A DNA stretch of 11,422 bases, from positions 1-11,422 of the forward strand of contig CAXRGW010000134.1 in the NCBI GenBank assembly GCA_964230255.1, written 5' to 3'. Position numbers and translations under genes: made by a program. This document shows positions 1 through 6,068 of the stretch, piece by piece. Under the pieces are notes generated by a model. That model had not been told where the DNA came from. It worked only from the letters and a program-made list of their open reading frames with translations, and did no database searches. The DNA is from Alteromonas_E sp964230255. Lineage in GTDB: Bacteria; Pseudomonadota; Gammaproteobacteria; Enterobacterales; Alteromonadaceae. Every line of letters begins with the position of its first letter. The first letter of the stretch is position 1.

Positions 1-1014
1 CTCCAAGCTGATAACCAGTATCGTCCAGTGCTGACTGTTGGTTGCAGTCAGCAATTGCTTTGCATATGACAAACGATAACGATTGACAAAATGATTAAAA
101 TTGCTGGCTTTAGAGTAACTGCGAATGGCGCGACTTACTCGATACTCAGAAACTTGTAAACAGTTGGCGATATCAATCATTTTCAGTTCTGCTTGCAAAT
201 ACAACTTATCCCTCGTCATCAATTGCTCAATCTCGGTGAACAGTGTCTTATCTTCCGATTCAGTAGGGTTGGTAATGCCGTAAACCGGATAATCATTGGC
301 TTCTACACTGACAGATAAGGTTGTTACTTTAGTTTGCTTGCTACGCGCTGCTTGAGTTCGCTCATATTGTTGCCACACTAGGATTGCGAAGGTCACAACC
401 ATAATACTGAATGCAAAAAACGCGACGAACCAAGGATAAACAGTGGGGAATAAGGCTTCAGGTAAAATGCCTTTCGCAATAACGGTTGTCGTAAACACGG
501 CACTGGCAAATATTAAGGCAAAGAGTATCCGTTGCTTCTTCTGCGCAGATGAGCAATTAGTGTAACCGCGAATCGACTCCCAGAACGTCAAACCTAAAAC
601 GGTTGAAGACATCAGTTGCGTGATTTCATTTGCTGACCTCTCAATCCAAGCCATTGAAGCGGCATCCATCAAAGTGATTGAAAGCAAGAAATCAATACTG
701 CGATTCATCAGAATAAGCCCAGCAATCGCACTAGCGAAAACAAAGTGACGCAGCGACAAACTGTTATCGCCACGAAACATGGCTCTCGATACGAGCCACA
801 TTGCATTGCAAGTGCCACAGGTACCAAAAGCAATAATGTATTGATAGGGTCCCAAGGTATCAGCGCTTAGCTTTTGAATCGCGACCATTGCCAAAGAACC
901 ACAGAAAACAGCAAACAGAATATGTTCGATGCGCTTTTGCTTGAACAGTGTTTGCGCCAACATCAAGCTAAGTGCGGTCACAAGCAATATTGTGTAGGCA
1001 ATATTTATCCACAT
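1..1014 (-). CDS. Membrane-bound AraC-family transcriptional regulator (C-terminus cut by window edge)
   Basis: The reading frame is open from an ATG at 1014-1012 to the left edge, giving 338 residues with no stop. A good ribosome site (AAGGGGG, 5 nt before the ATG) supports the start. The first ~215 residues are strongly hydrophobic, with likely membrane segments near 3-20, 31-47, 57-75, 91-112, 163-180 and 192-214. A polar linker follows (~215-260). From ~265 comes an AraC helix-turn-helix region: 'LYLQAELKMIDIANCLQVSEYRVSRAI' in outline, then 'FVNRYRLSYAKQLL', the usual end of the first HTH half. The second HTH starts at the very edge (VISLE). This layout matches inner-membrane AraC regulators that carry a multi-helix sensor and bind DNA from the membrane. 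The ligand is unknown. It is divergent from the DUF2306 gene, which is its most obvious candidate target (inference). The family call is secure; the role is not. Confidence 0.88.
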   Translation of the reverse strand, partial: MWINIAYTILLVTALSLMLAQTLFKQKRIEHILFAVFCGSLAMVAIQKLSADTLGPYQYIIAFGTCGTCNAMWLVSRAMFRGDNSLSLRHFVFASAIAGLILMNRSIDFLLSITLMDAASMAWIERSANEITQLMSSTVLGLTFWESIRGYTNCSSAQKKQRILFALIFASAVFTTTVIAKGILPEALFPTVYPWFVAFFAFSIMVVTFAILVWQQYERTQAARSKQTKVTTLSVSVEANDYPVYGITNPTESEDKTLFTEIEQLMTRDKLYLQAELKMIDIANCLQVSEYRVSRAIRSYSKASNFNHFVNRYRLSYAKQLLTATNSQHWTILVISLE

Positions 1015-1131
1015 GGTTACCCCCTTATTCTGTAATTTGGCAGTTTAGTGCATCAGCGTTTCCAGACCTAGTGTGGATTTGTTAGGGGATATTTCGACGC
1101 GCAGCAATAGATATTGGTGTAGCGTCTTTTA

Positions 1132-1181
1132 CGATAAAAAAGTCTACTTTCTATGATCGAATTCTGATTTCGATAAGTCTA
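1132..1181. promoter_or_regulatory. Short direct and inverted repeats between divergent AraC-type and DUF2306 genes (candidate regulator sites)
   Basis: Two direct copies of a CGATAA/AGTCTA motif lie in the divergent gap: CGATAAAAAAGTCTA at 1132-1146 and the compressed form CGATAAGTCTA at 1171-1181. The shared AAGTCTA cores start 35 bp apart. A 6-bp inverted repeat, ATCGAA (1156-1161) and TTCGAT (1169-1174), sits between and partly overlaps the second copy. AraC-family proteins often bind direct repeats, so these could be sites for the adjacent regulator. That is inference from position only. I could not assign a convincing -35/-10 pair for either divergent gene. Confidence 0.3.
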
Positions 1182-1238
1182 ACGCCTGAATAAGCCGCAT
1201 TCTGTAGACACACTATTACGTATGCTAGGAGTTAGGCG

Positions 1239-2093
1239 ATGGATACCATTATTAAGCCCGGAACATCGGAAAATACTATCAAAAAGGCATCAAAATCAAT
1301 GTCAGAACGTTGGTTGGATATGGCCATAAAGAGTTGGATTGGCGTTGTTTTCCTTGGTCAATGGATGTTTGCCTTATACATCCTAGCGCAATTTGCGCTA
1401 CCGTTTGTAATTGGAACGCTGGATGAATCACAGTTTTCCCACATGATTAAAGGTTATGTGAATGGCGATACTACCTATAACACACTATTACTACTTCATG
1501 TCATTCCGGTATTTGTGATTAGCTTGAGTGCAACATTTCAACTGGTCCCATATGTGCGCATGCATTATCCTGGTTTCCATCGTCTCAATGGTCGCTTCTT
1601 CTTGTGTTTCGGCATCATCGGTGCAATCTCTGGATTGTATATGACGTGGATAGGAGGTGGCCGATTGAGTGACATTGGCTCTCTGGGTGTAACGTTAAAT
1701 GGGATTTTAATTCCTGTTTTTGTCGTCCTTGCTTGGCGTACCGCTGCCCATAAAAAATTTGCTATGCATCGACGCTATGCGGTGCACGCTTTTATATTGA
1801 TTAACGGCGTTTGGACATTTCGCTTGTATTTAATGGGGTGGTTTATGCTTAATCAAGGTCCTTTGGGTAACAGTCCTAACATTGATGGGCCAGCTGATAT
1901 CGCCTTGTCGTTCGGTTCTTTTTTGCTCCCTATGGCAATTGCAGAGTTAGCATTCTGGGCTGAAAAACAGCGTAAAAAAAGTATAACGCTCACTGCAGCA
2001 TTTGGTGTGTCATTTGCAACTGTCATTACTTCGATTGGTGTTGTGGCGGCTAGTATGCTGATGTGGGGACCAAAGATTCTCGCCGTAATTTGA
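1239..2093 (+). CDS. DUF2306-type multi-pass membrane protein
   Basis: This 284-residue protein starts at an ATG with a strong ribosome site (AGGAG, 7 nt upstream). After a short basic cytoplasmic N-terminus come about seven hydrophobic segments: near residues 33-58, 81-103, 119-139, 148-166, 181-203, 221-240 and 250-276. Two conserved-looking polar motifs lie at membrane edges: 'HRLNGR' (114-119) and 'MHRRYAVHAF' (176-185). They resemble the HR..GR and MHR..M/A signatures of the DUF2306 predicted membrane family. The conserved His and Arg residues suggest a cofactor or redox-type site, but no biochemical function is established that I can name. The only neighbour on its promoter side is the divergent membrane AraC regulator, suggesting a regulator-target pair. 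The next gene downstream (hipB) has its own promoter 380 bp away, so this gene is probably monocistronic. Confidence 0.82.
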   Translation: MDTIIKPGTSENTIKKASKSMSERWLDMAIKSWIGVVFLGQWMFALYILAQFALPFVIGTLDESQFSHMIKGYVNGDTTYNTLLLLHVIPVFVISLSATFQLVPYVRMHYPGFHRLNGRFFLCFGIIGAISGLYMTWIGGGRLSDIGSLGVTLNGILIPVFVVLAWRTAAHKKFAMHRRYAVHAFILINGVWTFRLYLMGWFMLNQGPLGNSPNIDGPADIALSFGSFLLPMAIAELAFWAEKQRKKSITLTAAFGVSFATVITSIGVVAASMLMWGPKILAVI

Positions 2094-2340
2094 AAGAGCT
2101 TACGATTACCACAGCTAAAAAGCCCTATCGTTTAATGGTTATAGCGCATGGTTGTGTTTGATCGTTGCGACTATTGGCGGTATCAGGATGGCTTTGAGTT
2201 TTAAGCACCAAAGTCCAAGTCACGTTGAATGATATGGTTGCTGAATGGGGCAGTGTCCGGTCTAACTTCAGCAGAACACAGGTTTCAGAGCCAAGTCTGT
2301 AGACGTAATGATATCCAGCCAGGCAATTATTAATCGTTAA
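2094..2340. other. Intergenic stretch without a supportable gene
   Basis: I see no convincing coding region, RNA gene or strong intrinsic terminator between the DUF2306 stop and the hipBA control region. A minus-strand frame is open over 2125-2433, but its start would lie inside the hipBA promoter and its product matches no family I recognise, so it is left out. Confidence 0.5.
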
Positions 2341-2348
2341 CGGTGATT
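2341..2348 (-). promoter_or_regulatory. Possible third hipBA operator half-site
   Basis: CGGTGATT here is the exact reverse complement of AATCACCG at 2428-2435, the left half of the downstream operator-like repeat. It lies about 33 bp upstream of the first full repeat and has no clear partner arm, so it may be a weak or decayed HipB half-site or a chance match. Confidence 0.25.
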
Positions 2349-2373
2349 TATAATAGGTTAATGGTCTTCCTGC

Positions 2374-2403
2374 AGTATATTCACCGATAAAGGTGAATAT
2401 ACT
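2374..2403. promoter_or_regulatory. hipBA operator O1 (perfect 12-bp inverted repeat)
   Basis: The arms AGTATATTCACC (2374-2385) and GGTGAATATACT (2392-2403) are perfect reverse complements around a 6-nt spacer, GATAAA. The repeat ends at the first base of the proposed -35. HipB-type antitoxins are dimeric HTH proteins that bind inverted repeats upstream of their own operon, so this is a good candidate HipB operator. The half-site TTCACC differs from the TATCC half-site of E. coli HipB. Confidence 0.72.
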
Positions 2404-2430
2404 TGTAATTTGTTCATAAGTACATATAAT
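2403..2430 (+). promoter_or_regulatory. hipBA promoter (-35 TTGTAA, -10 TATAAT)
   Basis: A consensus -10, TATAAT (2425-2430), lies 16 bp downstream of TTGTAA (2403-2408), which matches the sigma-70 -35 consensus at four of six positions. Transcription would begin near 2436-2438, giving a leader of about 37 nt before hipB. The promoter sits between two operator-like repeats, consistent with autorepression. Confidence 0.6.
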
Positions 2431-2449
2431 CACCGATACTGATGAATAT
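2428..2449. promoter_or_regulatory. hipBA operator O2 (imperfect copy of O1 over the -10 and start site)
   Basis: TCACCGATACTGATGAATAT (2430-2449) matches TCACCGATAAAGGTGAATAT of O1 (2381-2400) at 17 of 20 positions, 49 bp downstream. The right arm is GATGAA rather than GGTGAA, so O2 is less symmetric. It starts at the last base of the -10 and covers the likely start site, so bound HipB should block RNA polymerase. Confidence 0.6.
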
Positions 2450-2473
2450 TTATGTTGATCTCGGTAGGCAACA

Positions 2474-2779
2474 ATGGCAAAGAAAGTGACTTCCTCAAAA
2501 ATGCCTCACGCACAGTTTATAAATGATGCGAATGTGTTGGGACAACTTATTAAAGCGAAGCGCACGGCAATGGGTATGAAGCTCGCTGATTGCGCCGCGC
2601 TGTGTAACGTGGGGATCAATACCTTGTCGCGCATTGAAAATGGCAATGATAATTGCACCCTTGCCGCCGTATTTGCGGTGCTACATGGGCTGGGTATCAA
2701 GCTTACCTCACCGTCGCTTTCACCTGACTCCCTTAAAAAAAGCGACGACTCAAGTGTCATTGATGACCAGTGGGTATGA
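2474..2779 (+). CDS. hipB: HipB-like antitoxin, XRE-family DNA-binding protein
   Basis: This 101-residue protein is the antitoxin and autorepressor of a HipBA pair. An XRE/Cro-type helix-turn-helix spans about residues 20-78, with the features 'LGQLIKAKRTAMG', 'LADCAALCNVGINTLSRIENG' and 'TLAAVFAVLHGLGIKL'. That closely follows the HipB pattern of HTH plus a terminal beta-strand pairing segment. Residues ~79-101 form a polar, probably disordered tail ending DDQWV. E. coli HipB also has a disordered tail ending in Trp, linked to Lon turnover. A weak GGTAGG ribosome site precedes the ATG. The TGA stop overlaps the hipA start as ATGA, implying coupled translation. Two operator-like repeats flank its promoter. 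The pair is identified by gene order and hipA's clear identity; binding to these repeats is inferred. Confidence 0.9.
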   Translation: MAKKVTSSKMPHAQFINDANVLGQLIKAKRTAMGMKLADCAALCNVGINTLSRIENGNDNCTLAAVFAVLHGLGIKLTSPSLSPDSLKKSDDSSVIDDQWV

Positions 2780-4143
2780 AAACTATGCCCGCAAATAACA
2801 TTAACCAATCCTCAGAATATATCTTGCTCATTCATTTGGCAGAACAACATATTGGCACGTTAACCTTGGATAAAGGCACTAACCTACTCAAGCTTAAATA
2901 TGAGCAGAATTGGCAGCAAACGGGCTTCCCACTATCACCCGCACTGACGTTAGATAACCTCCATTCTCCTGAAGTCGCCTACAACTATCTCGAAAACGCA
3001 CTTCCCGAGGGGGAAGCGCGGAAGCTTCTATCGGAGCATCTTGGTGTCTCAGAAAAAAATGTCTATTCGCAAGTCAGAGCCATCGGCAATGATCTGGCGG
3101 GGGCCGTTACGTTTAAGACGAATAAACAAGGTGGCTACATTTCACCACAGGCAAATAAGCCAAAATTTAGAGTGATCGAACCAGACGAGCTAACCAAGCG
3201 GCTTGCCTGCAAGGAAGAGATTGGCCTGTTAACATGGGACGACAAACCAAGACTGAGTGTGGCGGGAGTTCAAGACAAGCTCAACATATTCATTAATGAG
3301 CAAGAGCATATCGGGTTTGGCGATGGGACTTTATGCTCAACGCATATTCTCAAGTTTGAAAAGCACAATTGTCCCAACCTCGTACTCAACGAATACTTCT
3401 GTATGAAACTGTCAAAGGCAGTGGGGCTGCCTACCGCAGAAGTGCGGTTCACGCGATTCGAACAATACCCGGCACTGATGGTGGAGCGGTTTGATCGTAA
3501 GTATGCACCTGATCAGTTAAAGGTTTTTCGAAGACATGTGATTGACGGCTGCCAAGCTCTAAACCTGTCACGCGACTATAAATACGAGCGAAACCTTGGT
3601 GATGGCAGGGATGTGCAGCATATTCGCGATGGCGCAAGCTTATCCCGGCTTTTTGAACTGACACAAACGATGGCGTCGCCTGTTGAGAGTCTTCAATGGC
3701 TTATCAACTGGCAACTATTTAATTTGATGATCAGCAATTACGACAGTCATGGTAAAAACGTCTCGCTGTTTTTTGACAAGCGCAATAGTCGATTCACGCC
3801 TGCCTATGATTTAGTGAATGTTGCCATGTTCCCACAGTTCAAACATGCACTGGCAATGGCGATGGGAGATGAGTTTGAACCCGAAAGCATTAACGCCTAT
3901 CAAATGGCTGATTTCGCAGAAACCTGTGGAGTGAATAAAAAGCTATTATCTCGCCAGTTAACCGATTTGGCAGATAGAGTTATCAACACGCTAACACAGC
4001 AGCAGTTCATCGAAACAATTACTCAAGAGCCACATTTTACTAACGACGACCGAAGTTATATGGTCCAGGTGAAGGAGCATGTATTGGTTCGAACACAACA
4101 CTTACGCTCACAAGCACCTGACATACCAGACATCGAGGTTTGA
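2776..4143 (+). CDS. hipA: HipA-family serine/threonine kinase toxin
   Basis: I place the start at the ATG at 2776, which overlaps the hipB stop (ATGA) and gives 455 residues. A GTG six bases upstream is possible but less likely. E. coli HipA is 440 residues, so this is full length. The N-terminal HipA_N subdomain covers about 15-115, with 'LPEGEAR' and 'NDLAGAV'. The kinase-like HipA_C part follows: 'SVAGVQDK' (161-168), the loop that in E. coli HipA carries the autophosphorylated Ser150; 'HILKFEK' (~190-196), the ATP-binding lysine region; 'VERFDR' (236-241); the catalytic loop 'NYDSHGKN' (321-328, Asp323 and Asn328); and 'PAYDLVN' (342-348), whose Asp345 should bind magnesium. All key motifs are intact, so it should be active. 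HipA of E. coli phosphorylates glutamyl-tRNA synthetase and drives growth arrest; the target here is unknown, since HipA relatives differ. An IS relic begins 132 bp downstream. Confidence 0.93.
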   Translation: MKTMPANNINQSSEYILLIHLAEQHIGTLTLDKGTNLLKLKYEQNWQQTGFPLSPALTLDNLHSPEVAYNYLENALPEGEARKLLSEHLGVSEKNVYSQVRAIGNDLAGAVTFKTNKQGGYISPQANKPKFRVIEPDELTKRLACKEEIGLLTWDDKPRLSVAGVQDKLNIFINEQEHIGFGDGTLCSTHILKFEKHNCPNLVLNEYFCMKLSKAVGLPTAEVRFTRFEQYPALMVERFDRKYAPDQLKVFRRHVIDGCQALNLSRDYKYERNLGDGRDVQHIRDGASLSRLFELTQTMASPVESLQWLINWQLFNLMISNYDSHGKNVSLFFDKRNSRFTPAYDLVNVAMFPQFKHALAMAMGDEFEPESINAYQMADFAETCGVNKKLLSRQLTDLADRVINTLTQQQFIETITQEPHFTNDDRSYMVQVKEHVLVRTQHLRSQAPDIPDIEV

Positions 4144-4275
4144 TCATTGTGCTTGGTTGCTAGATAACTAGTTTTTCTCTGAAATTTCGGATCGGATATA
4201 CTTAAAAAGTTAGCTATCTTTTCTACCTCCATTCCCTCATCTCGCGAAACACGAATAAGTCGGTTCAATCTACTT

Positions 4276-4304
4276 TGATCTGATCCAATAGTTTTGGACA
4301 TCTC
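4276..4304 (+). repeat. Left terminal inverted repeat of the IS3-family relic
   Basis: This end begins TGATCTGATCC and matches the reverse complement of 5052-5080 at 19 of 29 positions by hand count. It has the TG terminus expected of IS3-family ends. Confidence 0.75.
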
Positions 4305-4338
4305 ATTAAGTGAGTAAAATAGCTCACAGAGGTGAGTA

Positions 4339-4608
4339 ATGGCATCCCCATAGAAAACCGGACGAATCTATTCCGCAGAAGTCAAAGAAGAAGCTCTAAA
4401 GCTGACTGCCAAAGTTGGAATAGCAAAGACTGCACGCGAGCTTAGCATTTATGAATGCTCAACTTTACGCATGGCGAAGTGCGGCACAAAAGAAAGCGTC
4501 CAAGTCTGAACGAGAGAGTACTCTTGCCACAGAAAATGCAAAATTGATAAACACCAACTGGCTAAGCAAGCCGAGGAGTTAGAAATCCTAAAGGAGGTGT
4601 TGCATTGA
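4339..4608 (+). pseudogene. IS3-family transposase OrfA remnant
   Basis: Conceptual translation gives 'RIYSAEVKEEALKLTAKVG', 'IAKTARELSIYE', then 'QLYAWRSAAQKKASKSERE', 'TLATENAKL' and 'HQLAKQAEELEILKEV'. This is the OrfA pattern of an N-terminal HTH followed by a leucine-zipper coiled coil. The gene is broken in several places: an in-frame TAG at 4351-4353 (codon 5), an extra base near 4456 that shifts frame between IYE and QLYAWR, and a second shift near 4541 between NAKL and HQLAK. A TGA at 4606-4608 ends it before the expected KKAA.YFAK-type terminus. An AGAGGTGAG ribosome site still precedes the old ATG. Confidence 0.82.
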
Positions 4609-4620
4609 TTACTTGAACTA

Positions 4621-5050
4621 TCAGCCACCTACTTAACGAGTAGTGAAGACTGGCTATATCTGGCTGTCATTATCGACCCGTATTCTCGCTCGGTGATTAG
4701 CTGGTCGATGAGTAACCGTATGACTTCAATGCTAGTATGTGGTGCTCTGCAAATGGCTTTGTGCGCCGGAGTAAGCCTAAGAATGTCTTCGTGCATAGCA
4801 ATCGTGACTTGATCAAAAAGAACGGTTTAGTCCAAAGCATGAGCAAAGGCAACTGCTGGGACAATGCCTGTGTGAAAGCTTCTTCCACTCAATGAAAGTT
4901 GAAGCCGTTCAATATGAGCCAATTTTGAATCGTGAAACCATGCGTCAGCACTTATTTGAGTGCATCGAAATTGATTACAACAAGAAAAGAAGGCATAGTG
5001 CCTAAGGCTATTTAAGCCATGAAAGATTTGAACAATTTAATGTTACTTAA
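4621..5050 (+). pseudogene. IS3-family transposase OrfB (DDE integrase) remnant
   Basis: Only the C-terminal integrase core (rve) survives: 'TYLTSSEDWLYLAVIIDPYSR', 'SWSMSNRMTSMLVCGALQMAL', 'KPKNVFVHSNRDL', 'KGNCWDNACVK', 'FFHSMKVEAVQYEP' and 'IEIDYNKKRRHSA' in outline, across several frames. The N-terminal HTH_21 half and the residues between HSNRDL and IKKNGL are deleted. Frameshifts occur near 4761 and 4878, and a stop (5003-5005) replaces a Leu codon before GYL. By alignment with the family, the three DDE positions read Ser (4621-4623, for the Asp of DITY), Asn (4800-4802, for the Asp of HSDRG) and Lys (4875-4877, for the Glu of ESFFH). It cannot be catalytic. Confidence 0.85.
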
Positions 5051-5051
5051 A

Positions 5052-5080
5052 GACGTGTCTATTTTTACAGGAGCAGATCA
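5052..5080 (+). repeat. Right terminal inverted repeat of the IS3-family relic
   Basis: It ends GGAGCAGATCA, the CA terminus typical of the family. It starts two bases after the old orfB stop (5048-5050), as expected for an IS3 right end. Confidence 0.75.
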
Positions 5081-5113
5081 TTGGGTTGTATACCTTTGAT
5101 CCGAAGTAAGGCC

Positions 5114-5149
5114 TCCGAGAGTTTGGTATTAGTCGTTCAATACCTCGGA
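5114..5149. repeat. Interrupted hairpin upstream of the DUF6933-like gene
   Basis: GGTATT (5125-5130) pairs with AATACC (5139-5144) around an 8-nt loop, and TCCGA (5114-5118) pairs with TCGGA (5145-5149), leaving GAGTTT bulged on one side. There is no T-run on either side, so it is not an intrinsic terminator. It could be a regulatory hairpin or the trace of another mobile end. Confidence 0.35.
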
Positions 5150-5160
5150 AATGCTTCACT

Positions 5161-5190
5161 TTGACACCGTTGAAGAAAATGGGCCTTATA
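5161..5190 (+). promoter_or_regulatory. Possible promoter of the DUF6933-like gene
   Basis: A perfect -35 hexamer TTGACA (5161-5166) lies about 60 bp before the TTG start. The region where a -10 should sit reads CCTTATAGC, with no good TATAAT match at 16-18 bp spacing; TATAGC at 5187-5192 is 20 bp away. This is a weak call. Confidence 0.25.
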
Positions 5191-5228
5191 GCACCTTCTC
5201 TTAATTGAATTAAAAGGAGACCGAGTAA

Positions 5229-5906
5229 TTGGCTCGTTCCATTACTCTAACATTAGGAGCCAGCAATGCACTCAACAAATGGTTGGGCGCTGACCTACCT
5301 CGATTGCCCGCGGAAGTAAATAGACAAGTAGGCGTCAATTCACTTGCCTCCGATACCAGTCGATTGTCTTGGCAGGTTCATATTATTAATAATCACTATC
5401 AATCAATGGACAAAACGATTATTGCCTGTGAAGCAAACAGTCGCTTTACGTTTTTTGTGCCTGTCATTTGTAAACTATCGTTGTCAGAATTGACCGACTC
5501 ATTGCAAATGGAGTGGCAGTCGGCCTTCGCTGAGACATTGAATTACTGTCGATTACTGCCAAATTTGGACATTGCCTTCTTGCTAAGCAAATTATCTGAC
5601 ATCGATTTTGACATTGATTGGGTGAAAAATACTGATCTCAGTATTAATGGCCATATCAGTGACGCGGGTTTATGGGTTACCGAGACACTTGAGGATCAAC
5701 GACTCCATTCGTTGGCACCAGAAGTCGCTACAGGTCTGGCAATCCATTTGAATACTCAAACCAAACGCATTAAAAAGAGGAAAGAAAAGTTCATCCCAGT
5801 CGAGCGACTCTTGGAATACTGCATGAATATAACGTCTGACGACGCCCAATGTAAGCCCGTTTCCACCAACAACATCATCAATTTGAACGATTATCGGTCA
5901 AAATGA
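5229..5906 (+). CDS. DUF6933-like protein of unknown function
   Basis: This 225-residue soluble protein has no signal peptide or membrane segment. It starts with TTG: an in-frame TAA lies immediately upstream, AAAAGGAG ends 9 nt before the TTG, and the first in-frame ATG would be residue 60. The N-terminal 'SITLTLGASNALNKWLG' segment, a central 'LSWQVHIINNHY...KTIIACEANSRFTFFVPV' stretch (~47-79) and 'WVKNTDLSINGHISDAG' (131-147) resemble the DUF6933 layout: a small beta sheet, 'W.......r..ii..e..Srf', then 'kt..rS..G.i.d'. That match is from memory and not checked. A lysine/arginine-rich patch (179-187) and a polar tail follow. It stands alone between the IS relic and the GGDEF remnant. DUF6933 has no function I can cite, so none is assigned. 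Confidence 0.75.
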   Translation: MARSITLTLGASNALNKWLGADLPRLPAEVNRQVGVNSLASDTSRLSWQVHIINNHYQSMDKTIIACEANSRFTFFVPVICKLSLSELTDSLQMEWQSAFAETLNYCRLLPNLDIAFLLSKLSDIDFDIDWVKNTDLSINGHISDAGLWVTETLEDQRLHSLAPEVATGLAIHLNTQTKRIKKRKEKFIPVERLLEYCMNITSDDAQCKPVSTNNIINLNDYRSK

Positions 5907-6009
5907 ATTTTGCCATTTGATAGCTGTAGAAACTGTGTTGAGTTTATCGCTGATCAGAAAATATATATCACATCTAATAATCTCCACCTAAGATTCTCGA
6001 TCGTATTTC

Positions 6010-6034
6010 TGATTATTTATTTCCTAAATAATCA
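6010..6034. repeat. Perfect AT-rich palindrome (10-bp arms)
   Basis: TGATTATTTA (6010-6019) and TAAATAATCA (6025-6034) are exact reverse complements around TTTCC. The site lies about 35 bp upstream of the GGDEF remnant in an AT-rich gap. It has no following T-run on the plus strand, so it looks more like a protein-binding operator than a terminator. It may be the surviving control site of a lost gene. Confidence 0.5.
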
Positions 6035-6068
6035 ATAAAATAAGTTGAAAAGTATTTATTCGAGCTAA

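Larger units (their letters stand above)
4276..5080 (+). mobile_element. Degenerate IS3-family insertion sequence (relic, about 805 bp)
   Basis: Terminal inverted repeats bound the element: the left end 4276-4304 begins TGATCTGATCC and the reverse complement of the right end (5052-5080) begins TGATCTGCTCC. By hand alignment 19 of 29 positions match, including GACA near the inner edge. Inside are remnants of orfA and orfB in IS3 order. At ~805 bp it is well short of the ~1.2-1.3 kb usual for IS3-group elements. The missing part is the end of orfA and the N-terminal half of orfB. The flanking bases (CTT left, TTG right) do not form an obvious target duplication. It is inactive. Confidence 0.85.

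Noticed and set aside
2125..2433. Minus-strand open frame of 102 codons
   Set aside because: Its start lies inside the hipBA promoter and operator, no good ribosome site precedes it, and the product resembles no family I recognise.
4160..4176. CTAG-ATAA-CTAG followed by TTTTT after hipA, terminator-like
   Set aside because: The stem is only four weak base pairs, too short for a convincing intrinsic terminator.
4056..4301. Minus-strand frame of 81 codons across the hipA end, with an appealing 'RVSRDEGMEVEKIANFLSI' stretch
   Set aside because: Its start lies in the IS left end and its second half is antisense to hipA. The 4144-4275 part might be a gene scrap but cannot be assigned.
5081..5226. 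Minus-strand open stretch reading 'EGAIRPIFFNGVKVKHF' and onward
   Set aside because: It looks somewhat coding, but it has no start or known family and continues antisense into the DUF6933-like gene. It could be the scrap of a gene hit by the IS; unproven.
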